The translations under genes were made by a program, and so were the position numbers. DNA of 13,099 bases, taken from NCBI GenBank assembly GCA_964585635.1, contig CAZPEV010000088.1, forward strand, positions 1-13,099, in the 5' to 3' direction. The DNA comes from CAZPEV01 sp964585635. GTDB taxonomy: Bacteria; Zixibacteria; MSB-5A5; GN15; JAAZOE01. Under the pieces are notes generated by a model. That model was not told the DNA's origin. It ran no database searches and saw nothing but the letters and a program-made list of their open reading frames with translations. Positions 1 to 6,580 of this stretch are shown here, one piece after another. How positions within the stretch are numbered: position 1 is the stretch's first letter; each line of letters starts with the position of its first letter.

Positions 1-75
1 GCGGTGCTGGTGCTGTTCGTCTTTGGATCGCTTTTTTCTCTTCGTGCCGACAGGACCGGCCGCACATCGCGATAG
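1..75 (+). CDS. C-terminal end of a membrane protein (partial)
   Basis: Frame 1 is open from the first base to a TAG at 73-75 and encodes 24 residues. The first 14 are strongly hydrophobic (AVLVLFVFGSLFSL). A short basic tail rich in R and T follows. This is the usual look of a last transmembrane helix with a positively charged cytoplasmic end. The gene starts outside the window, so its family cannot be named. It converges on the dockerin gene, and a strong hairpin lies between the two stop codons. A chance open frame of 24 codons is possible, so confidence is moderate. Confidence 0.5.
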   Translation, partial: AVLVLFVFGSLFSLRADRTGRTSR

Positions 76-106
76 CCGGGAATTCCATGGAATCATAGCA
101 GTCAGC

Positions 107-136
107 GACCTGCCTGCCCGTCAAGGCAGGCAGGTC
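107..136. terminator. 12-bp perfect hairpin between convergent genes
   Basis: Bases 107-118 (gacctgcctgcc) are perfectly complementary to 125-136, around a six-base loop. The hairpin sits between the + strand stop at 75 and the - strand stop at 166, where a bidirectional terminator is expected. Neither side has a clean T-run, so it may instead be a copy of a dispersed palindromic repeat. GCAGGCAGG-type palindromes are common intergenic elements in many uncultured bacteria. A smaller perfect 12-base palindrome (attccatggaat) lies at 82-93. Confidence 0.5.
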
Positions 137-165
137 TGCAAGTCATGGGCCTGGATAACGGGTCT

Positions 166-1041
166 TTACCTGACCGGTTGGCCGCAGGATTCAAGCCACG
201 AGAAACAGCCATACGGGGCCGGCCCGCCCTTAAAGATATGATTGATGATCATGACGGCGTCACCGACGTTGACGACACAATCGGTGTTGGCGTCGCCGCT
301 GTAGATTGCATACGGAACCGGCGCCGAACCACTTCTAAACACGTAGTTGACGATATAGACGGCGTCGCCCACGTTGAGATCACCGTCGCCGTTGGCATCG
401 CCGTTGATTTCCCGGTTGCAGGGATAGTCTACAACCGGCAAAACGCAGGTGCATTGATGCCGGCAGGGCCATTCGGGCCAGGGAGACTCCAACATGCAAA
501 GGTAATCGCCATAATCGATGACGCAGTCGCCGTTGACGTCCCCATTGGCCAACGGTCTGGGTAGCGGTCCGCCTTTGAAAAGGAAGTTAATCAGATCAAC
601 GAGATCGCCCACATTGTAGGAGCCATCACCATTAACATCCCCCGGGCTCTGGTAGGCGCAGGTGTCGACAAAACAGGCGCCCTTGGCCGGTGCCGTGCAG
701 GTGCACGTATCAGGCGCCGGGCCGCCGTAGTACACATAGCCGATCAAGAAGGCGACATCAAGACTGTCGATGACGCAGTCACCGTTGGGATCGCCGTTGG
801 CCGGGGGATCGGGCGCCGGGCCGTTGTGGCAGAGATAATTCAGCAAGAAATTGACATCCTCTCTGGTGATGGCGTTGTCACCGTTGGCGTCTCCCGGTTT
901 CTGGGAGCTGCAACTGTCGGTCGCTGGGGTTTGGGGCGAAGTGGGTGTTGCCGGGTCTGACCAGGCCGCGCCGGCTGCACACAGGGCCAGGCAGGCCATG
1001 ATCATCCATGTCCGCGCGTGTGAAATAATATCCCTCCGCAT
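166..1041 (-). CDS. Secreted protein made of dockerin type I-like Ca-binding repeats
   Basis: This 291-residue protein begins with a basic N-terminus and a hydrophobic stretch (about residues 13-27), a plausible Sec signal peptide cleaved near A25-S28. A Pro/Thr-rich linker follows. Six EF-hand-like loops of the form DxNxDxxxxxxD start at D51, D84, D135, D168, D215 and D250. They form three dockerin-like pairs separated by Cys-rich linkers. Several repeats end in 'FKGGPAP' or 'YGGPAP'. No catalytic or adhesin domain is visible, so the whole mature protein is dockerin modules. Dockerins normally bind cohesins in cellulosomes, but many bacteria carry them on unrelated secreted proteins, so a partner cannot be inferred. 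The gene lies 189 bases downstream of the pseudopilin operon on the same strand and has its own promoter candidate. The ATG at 1041 lacks a clear Shine-Dalgarno; an in-frame ATG at residue 13 would still leave the hydrophobic segment. Confidence 0.85.
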   Translation of the reverse strand: MRRDIISHARTWMIMACLALCAAGAAWSDPATPTSPQTPATDSCSSQKPGDANGDNAITREDVNFLLNYLCHNGPAPDPPANGDPNGDCVIDSLDVAFLIGYVYYGGPAPDTCTCTAPAKGACFVDTCAYQSPGDVNGDGSYNVGDLVDLINFLFKGGPLPRPLANGDVNGDCVIDYGDYLCMLESPWPEWPCRHQCTCVLPVVDYPCNREINGDANGDGDLNVGDAVYIVNYVFRSGSAPVPYAIYSGDANTDCVVNVGDAVMIINHIFKGGPAPYGCFSWLESCGQPVR

Positions 1042-1158
1042 TTTAAATTGATGGGACTGATGACGGCGGGGGTGGGTGAGGGGAAGTACCCTCTGTGCCG
1101 GCAGTTGTTCGCATGCGCCTTAATGATTTTCCCTGGCTGCCTTCGTACTTCCATTAAT

Positions 1159-1186
1159 ATTATACCCAATCCCCGGAGTCATGCAA
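1159..1186 (-). promoter_or_regulatory. Candidate sigma70-type promoter for the dockerin gene
   Basis: On the - strand a perfect TATAAT (1164-1159) is preceded, after 16 bases, by TTGCAT (1186-1181), a partial -35 match. It points at the dockerin gene and would leave a leader of about 110 bases. The 1042-1230 gap between the dockerin gene and the last pseudopilin holds nothing else recognisable apart from a T6 run at 1191-1196. The perfect -10 hexamer in the right place is the main support. Confidence 0.45.
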
Positions 1187-1230
1187 CAGGTTTTTTGAGG
1201 AAAGAATATAAGATTTGTCGATGTGATAGC

Positions 1231-1965
1231 CTACCAGAGATCGGCGGGAAAAACGATGTCAATTTTGACCCGGCTGCCGGGGGTGACACAGACGGAAACC
1301 GTGATGGTATCGGACTCCGGCTTGTAGATGACGCGCAGGATATGATTGCCGATCGGCACCCCCGTAAAGGAAAAATCTCCGCCGGAGCCGAGCGCGGCGG
1401 TGGCGGTCGTCAGCCCGCCGCTGCCGTCGGGGTAGATGAGGGCTACCGTCAGCGAATCCTTGTGTGACACCCCCGGGATCTCCTGATCGGCGTCATAGAG
1501 CACGCCGCTGACCATATTAGACAAAAGCGCCGCTCGGCTGGGGGCGAATATTTTGTCAATGCTGGAACCGGAGCCGGTCGAACGCAACAGTGTGTCGATA
1601 TAGACGTAGCTGCCGTTCCAGGCATCCTTGGCATAGTCGTCGGCGGCGAAGTCTCCTTTGATATAGGGACCGTGCCAAGTGGCATAGCCGGGATTGGCAA
1701 CCAGGGCGTTCAGGTCGGGCGGCAGAGAGCCGACGTCACCGACGTACCCGAAATCGCTGCGTGCCCCGGAAGCATAACCGCCCGGGTCGCCGACGATGGC
1801 GGCAGCCAGGGCATCCAGTTCGGCCTGGGTGGCCTGATGCCGAGCAGCCTCAGATGTAGACATGAACTTCATGGTGGCGATGCCGCCCAGGATTCCCATG
1901 ATAATGATTACCAGCACAACCTCAATCAGGGTGAATCCGGATTTGTCCTGCCAACGGTTCATCAT
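1231..1965 (-). CDS. GspG-like pseudopilin with carboxypeptidase-regulatory-like domain (fourth of operon)
   Basis: This protein has 244 residues from the ATG at 1965. The type IV prepilin motif SG|FTLIE (cleavage after G10, conserved Glu at mature position 5) leads into a long hydrophobic helix. A GspG-like core follows: 'DFGYVGDVGSLPPDLNAL', then NPGYATWHGPY and a D-W ... YVY stretch (about 71-122). Residues about 151-240 resemble a carboxypeptidase regulatory-like beta sandwich (GVLYDADQEIPG ... GDFSFTGVPIGNHILRVIY). The protein stops at 'FPADLW', the shared end of the common core. The start at 1965 gives an ATGA overlap with the upstream stop, typical of translational coupling; a TTG at 1971 is in frame but less likely. 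This is the smallest member of the operon. A minor pseudopilin of a type II secretion or pilus-like system is the likely role, acting at the inner membrane and periplasm after peptidase processing. Confidence 0.85.
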   Translation of the reverse strand: MMNRWQDKSGFTLIEVVLVIIIMGILGGIATMKFMSTSEAARHQATQAELDALAAAIVGDPGGYASGARSDFGYVGDVGSLPPDLNALVANPGYATWHGPYIKGDFAADDYAKDAWNGSYVYIDTLLRSTGSGSSIDKIFAPSRAALLSNMVSGVLYDADQEIPGVSHKDSLTVALIYPDGSGGLTTATAALGSGGDFSFTGVPIGNHILRVIYKPESDTITVSVCVTPGSRVKIDIVFPADLW

Positions 1966-3116
1966 GGGCAATTTCCGGTGGCGACCGTCATGACCGAGCC
2001 ATCGGAGAAGGCTACGGTAAAGGTCAGATTGTTCATATCCACGTTCGGGCCGCCAGTCGGATTGTCTTTGAAGAAGTCAAAGTCGATCCGGAGCTTGTCG
2101 CCGTTGACAATAGTTTGAGGAACCGTGATCGTGACCAACTGGCCGGAACCAGCCTTGGGATTAGAGCTGTCAAACATGGTGGTACCGTCCCATTTGACAT
2201 ACCGGAAGTAGGCCGTCCGCCCGGTCCAAGTCAGCGTAACCGTACTGACCGGAATGTCGTGACCGGTCGTGTTTTCGATCCAGAAGTAGAAACCGTGGCA
2301 ATCCGGACCAAGCGAATCGGAACCGGTCACCTTGGTCAGATGATCCTCTGTCCCGCCGGGTGTGAAGAGCCAGACGTTGGATGGAAGATAATAATCGCTG
2401 TACAGAATTGATCCGGGTAACACCGACGCGTACCGCCGGATAGTGTCATGGTTCGGCAGATAGATGACCGCCAGGTCATGATTGCCGATCGGAACGGAAT
2501 CGAAGGCGAAATATCCGCCGGCGTCGGGATTGGCCGTCTTGGTGGTCAGGCCGCTTCCGTTGGGAATGGTCAGCAGCAGCCGGACCGAGTCCTTCCCTAT
2601 CGCGCCGGGGGGAGTGCCGTCGAGGTCATAGACATTGCCGGAGATCTTGTTGTACAATAATTCCGCCGTTGAGCCGGCCAGCTTGCGCACGATGGGGCTG
2701 CCGGAGCCGGTGGAGGTGATCGTCACGCCACCGGCATAGGTATAATCGGTCTGCCAGGCATCTTTCTTGAAATCATCGGCGGTTTGGGCGAAGCGATTGG
2801 CGGCATATGGCCCTCTCCAAGTCGTATAGGAACCGGGATTGGACATGAGGGCATCGAGGTTGGGCGGCAGGGCGCCAACATCGCCGACATACCCGAAATC
2901 AGACCGGACGCCGTTGTTGTGCAGCTCAGGGTTGCCGACGATGGCGAATGCCAAGGCGTCCATTTCCTGCTTGGTCTCCTCCACGCGGATGTTTTCCGAT
3001 ACTGGGCCGAGCTTCTTGACCGCGATGACCGTCAAGATCGCCATGATCACGATGACCGCGATCAGTTCGATCAGGGTGAAGCCCTGCTGATGATTTATTT
3101 CCCGTTCGCTTTTCAT
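1962..3116 (-). CDS. GspG-like pseudopilin with extra C-terminal beta domain (third of operon)
   Basis: This protein has 384 residues. The prepilin motif QG|FTLIE (cleavage after G12) is followed by a hydrophobic helix. The GspG-like core (about 72-128) carries DFGYVGDVGALPPNLDAL, a TTWRGPY and a DAWQ...Y stretch. Next is a carboxypeptidase-regulatory-like beta domain (about 157-245), with DLDGTPPGAIGKDSV and GYFAFDSVPIGNHDL. Beyond 'SNVW' (248), where two paralogues end, there is a further segment of about 135 residues rich in aromatic, Thr and Gly residues, including 'HGFYFWIENTTG' and two Cys (C273, C383) that could form a disulfide. It looks like an extracytoplasmic beta sandwich, but I do not recognise the family. 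The start is 17 bases after the upstream stop and is preceded by a purine-rich GGGCGGGAA. The 3' end overlaps the next gene by four bases. The C-terminal domain probably sits at the exposed end of the pseudopilin. Confidence 0.85.
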   Translation of the reverse strand: MKSEREINHQQGFTLIELIAVIVIMAILTVIAVKKLGPVSENIRVEETKQEMDALAFAIVGNPELHNNGVRSDFGYVGDVGALPPNLDALMSNPGSYTTWRGPYAANRFAQTADDFKKDAWQTDYTYAGGVTITSTGSGSPIVRKLAGSTAELLYNKISGNVYDLDGTPPGAIGKDSVRLLLTIPNGSGLTTKTANPDAGGYFAFDSVPIGNHDLAVIYLPNHDTIRRYASVLPGSILYSDYYLPSNVWLFTPGGTEDHLTKVTGSDSLGPDCHGFYFWIENTTGHDIPVSTVTLTWTGRTAYFRYVKWDGTTMFDSSNPKAGSGQLVTITVPQTIVNGDKLRIDFDFFKDNPTGGPNVDMNNLTFTVAFSDGSVMTVATGNCP

Positions 3117-3133
3117 GCGCAGTTCCCGCCCTG

Positions 3134-4516
3134 TCAGTGCACGAGCGCGGCGATCTCGGCGGCGGAGAGCGCGCGGTTATAAATCCTCACGTCGTCGATG
3201 ACGCCTCTCCAGAATTGCCCAGGCGTGCCGTTGATATCCACAGCGCCAATGTAGAGGTTTTTGGTGGTCGGCACCTGCCCCGAGGCTGCGTTTTGATTGT
3301 CCAGTACCCCGTTCCAATAGATTTTCCACGTGGCGCCGTCGTAGGTACCGGCCAGATGAGTCCAGACACCCGGGGATAGTGTTTGAATGGAGTGCACGCC
3401 AATCTCTCCCGGCGCCCAATGCCGGAAGCTTACCATACCTCCCGAAGAGGTCGTTTTCAGCTCCCACTGAGTCTTCGTGCCATCGTGTCCCTTAGAGACG
3501 ATCTGGCGATCGACGCCGAGGGATGACGGCTTGACCCAGGCGCAGACGGTGATGGCGCCATTGGGGGAAAAGGAGTTGCCGATATTCACGTAGTCGTTGA
3601 CACCATCGAAATCAAGCCCCCCGCCGACCCTGCCTGACACCCAATCAGTCGCGGGGTCCATGTTGCTCAAAGTGCCGCTATGGCCGTTGCCGGAGGCATC
3701 AGAAGCCACTGTGCCGCCGGTTTCGTCGAGCTTCCAATGCGCAACCAAGCCGCTGTCCGACGTCGAAAAATAGGGCATGGCAAACTTGACATCGAGTGTG
3801 CGCGAGCTTCGATGACGCGGCAGGACGGTGAAATAGCGAGGTACGGTGTCGGAGGCCGTCGTATAAATGAAGCGAAAATACCGATGCCCGGCCGGCAGCG
3901 AGTCGCACATGAAGCTGCCCCCCGCATCGGGGTGATAGGTCTTGGTGATCAGGCCGGAGGGGCCGCTCGGCATGTCCACTTTGATGTCGATGAAGTCCTT
4001 TCGAGCAGCGCCGGGCATTGAATCGTCGGCGTCCTTTATCGTTCCATACACCTTGTTGAAGAGATAATCGGAACCGGCGTCGGCGATCTTTTTAGCCATC
4101 GTCGTTCCCCCGCCGGAGGAGGTGATGGTAATGCCGCCGGAATAGGTGTATGGCCGGCCCCACTCGTCAAGCTTGAAGCCAGTGCTGTCCTGGTCGAAGC
4201 CCGGGGGGAGGTACGGTCCATGCCAGGTCCAATAGCCGCCCGGATTCTGATACAGCGCCTGTAGGTTCGGGGGAAAGGCGCCGACATCGCCGACATATCC
4301 GAAATCGGCCCGACTGCCGTTTTGCATCACCGAGGGATCGCCGACAATCGCGTTGGCCAGCATCTCCATCTCCCGTTCGGTGGCGCTGCGGCGCATATCA
4401 TCGACCGAGGCGGTCATCGACTTCATGGCTGTGGCGGCGACGATCCCCAGGACGAGGATGACGACGATCAACTCGATCAGCGAGAAACCGCGCGAATCTG
4501 AATCAGGCCGGATCAT
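3134..4516 (-). CDS. GspG-like pseudopilin fused to a LamG-like jellyroll domain (second of operon)
   Basis: This protein has 460 residues from the ATG at 4516. The motif RG|FSLIE (cleavage after G10) heads the prepilin helix. A GspG-like core (about 71-126: DFGYVGDVGAFPPNLQAL, WTWHGPYL, DEWGRPYTY) is followed by a carboxypeptidase-regulatory-like domain (about 157-245). Residues about 256-458 are a LamG/concanavalin-like jellyroll: 'AHWKLDETGG', 'LDFDGVNDYVNIG', 'TVCAWVKP', 'WTHLAGTYDG' and 'GVIDDVRIYNRALSAAEI' are family hallmarks. Such domains bind glycans or proteins outside the cell. The start at 4516 lies one base after the upstream stop and nine bases after GAAGG; the alternative ATG at 4534 overlaps the upstream gene and lacks a Shine-Dalgarno. 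The likely role is a minor pseudopilin displaying a binding domain. The fusion is unusual for GspG, which is normally about 140 residues. Confidence 0.85.
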   Translation of the reverse strand: MIRPDSDSRGFSLIELIVVILVLGIVAATAMKSMTASVDDMRRSATEREMEMLANAIVGDPSVMQNGSRADFGYVGDVGAFPPNLQALYQNPGGYWTWHGPYLPPGFDQDSTGFKLDEWGRPYTYSGGITITSSGGGTTMAKKIADAGSDYLFNKVYGTIKDADDSMPGAARKDFIDIKVDMPSGPSGLITKTYHPDAGGSFMCDSLPAGHRYFRFIYTTASDTVPRYFTVLPRHRSSRTLDVKFAMPYFSTSDSGLVAHWKLDETGGTVASDASGNGHSGTLSNMDPATDWVSGRVGGGLDFDGVNDYVNIGNSFSPNGAITVCAWVKPSSLGVDRQIVSKGHDGTKTQWELKTTSSGGMVSFRHWAPGEIGVHSIQTLSPGVWTHLAGTYDGATWKIYWNGVLDNQNAASGQVPTTKNLYIGAVDINGTPGQFWRGVIDDVRIYNRALSAAEIAALVH

Positions 4517-4517
4517 C

Positions 4518-5282
4518 TCACCATACCTTCGCATAATGATGCAGGTCGGTGTAGACCGTCCGGCCGGGGAAGACGGTGATCTTGCGGCTCAGGGTATCAT
4601 GCGTTGGGACAAAAATCACCCTGAGATCGTGGATGCCGACCGGGATGGAATCGAATAGGGCCTGGCCGTTGGCGGTGGGGAATTTGGTGACCGTTGAAGT
4701 TGAGCCGGCGCCGTTGGGAAAGGTCAGCAGGAATTTGACCGAATCTTTTCTGACCGATCCGGGGAGACCGTTGTCGAGATCGAGGATGGTCAGGATGACT
4801 CGGTTGTACAGCAGATCGGCCGTCGCGTTGGCGACCCGCCGGGTGATCGTGGACGGCCCGCCGGTGGAGGTGAAGGTGATGCTGTTGGGGGCGCTGTATG
4901 ATTTTCCCCAGGCATCGACCTTGAAATCGCTGTTAGCCGCACCGGATGCGAATTTATCCTGAATATACGGCCCTTTCCAGGTCGAGTAGCCGCCCGGGTT
5001 GGTCACCAGGGCATCCCAGGTCGGGGGCAGGGCGCCGATATCGCCGACATAGCCGAAGTCGGTCCGGCTGCCGCCCGATACCAGCTCCGGATTACCCGTG
5101 ATCGCCCAGGCCAGGCGGTCCATCTTTTGTCTGGTTTCCTCCGTTCGGGTGACCTCGGTCACCTTTCCCATCGACTTGAAGGCGATGGCACTGAGGATGC
5201 CGAGGATGACCACCACCAGCACCATTTCGATGAGGGTGTACCCTTGTTGCAATTTGATTTTAGGCATAGGCATATCTGTCAT
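4518..5282 (-). CDS. GspG-like pseudopilin with carboxypeptidase-regulatory-like domain (first of operon)
   Basis: This protein has 254 residues. The prepilin motif is QG|YTLIE, with Tyr instead of the usual Phe after the cleaved glycine (G14) and Glu at mature position 5. A hydrophobic helix follows. The GspG-like core (about 75-130) has DFGYVGDIGALPPTWDAL, STWKGPYI and a DAWGKSYS stretch. Residues about 162-250 form a carboxypeptidase-regulatory-like beta domain (ILDLDNGLPGSVRKDSV ... FDSIPVGIHDLRVIF), and the protein stops at 'HYAKVW'. Mature GspG pseudopilins build the type II secretion pseudopilus; here the beta domain is an addition. This is the promoter-proximal gene of four tandem paralogues. 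A weak - strand -10-like TATAGT lies at 5311-5306. ATGs at 5273 and 5267 are alternative starts, and none has a strong Shine-Dalgarno. Confidence 0.85.
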   Translation of the reverse strand: MTDMPMPKIKLQQGYTLIEMVLVVVILGILSAIAFKSMGKVTEVTRTEETRQKMDRLAWAITGNPELVSGGSRTDFGYVGDIGALPPTWDALVTNPGGYSTWKGPYIQDKFASGAANSDFKVDAWGKSYSAPNSITFTSTGGPSTITRRVANATADLLYNRVILTILDLDNGLPGSVRKDSVKFLLTFPNGAGSTSTVTKFPTANGQALFDSIPVGIHDLRVIFVPTHDTLSRKITVFPGRTVYTDLHHYAKVW

Positions 5283-5662
5283 AGTCCGATTCCGGCTACT
5301 TTGTTACTATATCGGCAGTTAGTGGGGGATTTTGATGGCGGTTCCGGGGCAACCCAGTAGTGTCCTTCCGGCCGGTGGCTCACCCCTCTCCAGTTGCGTC
5401 AGGCTATACGCCTTTCGCGCCAGATATGACAAAACCACGCAGCGGGGATAAGGCAGTGCTCTTGACAAACCGTTCCAGTTGCGGCAGGTCTTGTCCCGCG
5501 AAGCGGGATGTGACCTGATGCTGAACGTGCCATTTTATTCCCCCCACCTCCAAAATGTCGCATATTAATAAAAACGATGAGGCGTCCAAAGACAAGAATG
5601 GACATAAAAGCAAATCTGCGGCGATATAGGTTTGAGCAATCTCCTCGGGAGGAAAGGACCTT
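5283..5662. other. Divergent intergenic region with repeats
   Basis: No gene is supported in these 380 bases between the leftward pseudopilin operon and the rightward membrane-protein gene. Short open frames on the - strand around 5399-5613 have no ribosome site and cover a repeat. The region holds a weak - strand -10-like element at 5306-5311 and the repeat block described separately (5389-5517). The last part (about 5530-5630) is AT-rich and probably carries the promoter of the gene at 5663, but I cannot pick hexamers with confidence. Confidence 0.6.
5389..5517 (+). repeat. Intergenic repeat block with nested palindrome
   Basis: The motif tccagttgcg(t/g)cagg occurs here twice (5389-5403 and 5474-5488) and a third time at 6473-6487. 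Between the two local copies, 5422-5473 resembles 7043-7094: both contain agatat, aaccacgca, cgggg and ttgacaaac in that order. The second motif runs into a nested palindrome. caggtc (5485-5490) pairs with gacctg (5512-5517), and tcccgc (5494-5499) pairs with gcggga (5503-5508) around a gaa loop, with three-base spacers between the two stems. This has the look of a REP-like, dispersed non-coding element. Confidence 0.6.
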
Positions 5663-6406
5663 ATGTCACCTAAGATATCTATGGTAGGTGTCCGACCGGC
5701 AGCAATAATTCTGGCAATCCTCTGCGGTCTCGTTGGACTGGTAGTTATGTTTGTCGCCGGATCGTGGTCGGGCAGCGGCGATTATGCCATACTTGCGGCC
5801 TGCACTTTGTTTCTATTTGGCAATACCTGGCTGGCAAAAAGGTTTCCGTCCGGCAATTTTCTCTATGGCCTGCTAATCAATATTCCGGCATGGTTATTTT
5901 TCATTGTCTTGGCAGACCCGGGACAATTCCGGAGCGCCATAACAGGATTGGTGGCGTGTCTGGTTGCTGCCTACCTCGGCATGTTCCTTGGGGTAAAAAT
6001 GTCCGTAATAAGCCCTGGGGCAAGCAAGTTGATCTTTTCGATAAGCTTACCGGTGGTGATTATCGGGCTGGTGGTTCTATTCTTCGAGGTTCAGGGACCG
6101 AAACCAATTCCCATAGATAAAAGCGAATTCATTGGACAGTGGCGATCGGCGTCGGGTTTTGAACTGCAAATCAGATTTGATGGAACGTGTTCGATAATCC
6201 ATAATTGGCGGGGTGCTCCAAACCTGAATATCGATGTGGGGCCGGACATTATAGAGGGGGCCAATGCTCACTTTGAAGGTGACAGCATTTTGAATATCGG
6301 CATACCAGGTCTCTATGCAAGAACCTATAAGATTTACCGGTATCCCTATCGCGACAGCGCTGGTTATGCGATAATATTGAACGGAACCCTCCTGGTAGGG
6401 CAATAG
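5663..6406 (+). CDS. Five-helix membrane protein with C-terminal beta-rich domain, unknown function
   Basis: This protein has 247 residues; I do not recognise the family. Five hydrophobic segments are visible at about 11-33, 39-57, 64-84, 92-112 and 122-143. After a short Pro-rich linker there is a soluble domain (about 152-247) with the pattern 'FIGQWRSASGFELQIRFDGTCSI' split over short strands. This resembles small lipocalin-like or META-like beta domains that begin with a 'G-W' strand and a 'F-DGT' turn. That resemblance is weak and by eye only. The ATG is preceded by a strong GGGAGGAAAGGA Shine-Dalgarno (about 5648-5659). It is not tightly coupled to a neighbour: repeats lie on both sides and the next gene starts 174 bases later. 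The codon use is AT-richer than in the flanking operons. Confidence 0.8.
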   Translation: MSPKISMVGVRPAAIILAILCGLVGLVVMFVAGSWSGSGDYAILAACTLFLFGNTWLAKRFPSGNFLYGLLINIPAWLFFIVLADPGQFRSAITGLVACLVAAYLGMFLGVKMSVISPGASKLIFSISLPVVIIGLVVLFFEVQGPKPIPIDKSEFIGQWRSASGFELQIRFDGTCSIIHNWRGAPNLNIDVGPDIIEGANAHFEGDSILNIGIPGLYARTYKIYRYPYRDSAGYAIILNGTLLVGQ

Positions 6407-6471
6407 CAGGTGGCGATCCGATCCCGACTGAACACCGCGAAGAGAGACCGGAGACACCGAGAGAGAGCTGT

Positions 6472-6493
6472 GTTCCAGTTGCGTCAGGTCTTT
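6472..6493 (+). repeat. Partial copy of the intergenic repeat
   Basis: The sequence gttccagttgcgtcaggtct (from 6472) matches the motif at 5472-5491 except for one base in the middle (t for g). The palindrome that follows at 5491-5517 is missing here; a T-rich stretch (6491-6499) replaces it. It therefore looks like a truncated copy, placed between the two small accessory genes. Confidence 0.6.
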
Positions 6494-6502
6494 CTTTTTG
6501 GC

Positions 6503-6535
6503 TTGCCAAACGCTGGATTATATCCATAATAATCC
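6503..6535 (+). promoter_or_regulatory. Candidate promoter with overlapping inverted repeat for the SRPBCC gene
   Basis: TTGCCA (6503-6508) and CATAAT (6525-6530) are separated by 16 bases, and each matches five of six consensus positions. A 7-bp inverted repeat, ggattat (6515-6521) and ataatcc (6529-6535), straddles the -10 element, as a repressor operator would. The start codon lies about 45 bases downstream of the -10 element. The hairpin reading (7-bp stem, 7-base loop) is an alternative to an operator. Confidence 0.4.
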
Positions 6536-6580
6536 GGTGCGGGCGGGTCTGGACGGAAGCTGCAACATTTTGGAGGGATT

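Noticed and set aside
166..1041. Repeats in the dockerin gene as a CRISPR or tandem DNA array
   Set aside because: The periodicity is explained by the translated DxNxDG calcium-loop repeats; DNA units are diverged and have no spacer pattern.
1966..1971. TTG start for the fourth pseudopilin
   Set aside because: An ATG two codons later forms an ATGA overlap with the upstream stop, which is the more usual coupled start.
4517..4534. Upstream ATG for the LamG pseudopilin
   Set aside because: It lacks a Shine-Dalgarno and overlaps the previous gene, whereas the ATG at 4516 has GAAGG at a good distance and follows the previous stop by one base.
5399..5613. Two overlapping short - strand open frames in the divergent intergenic region
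   Set aside because: They cover the repeat block and nested palindrome, have no ribosome site and show no recognisable protein pattern.
6458..6471. Fourteen-base direct repeat (cgagagagagctgt) also at 6945-6958 inside the SRPBCC gene
   Set aside because: It is low-complexity (GA)n sequence without longer flanking similarity, so chance or slippage explains it.
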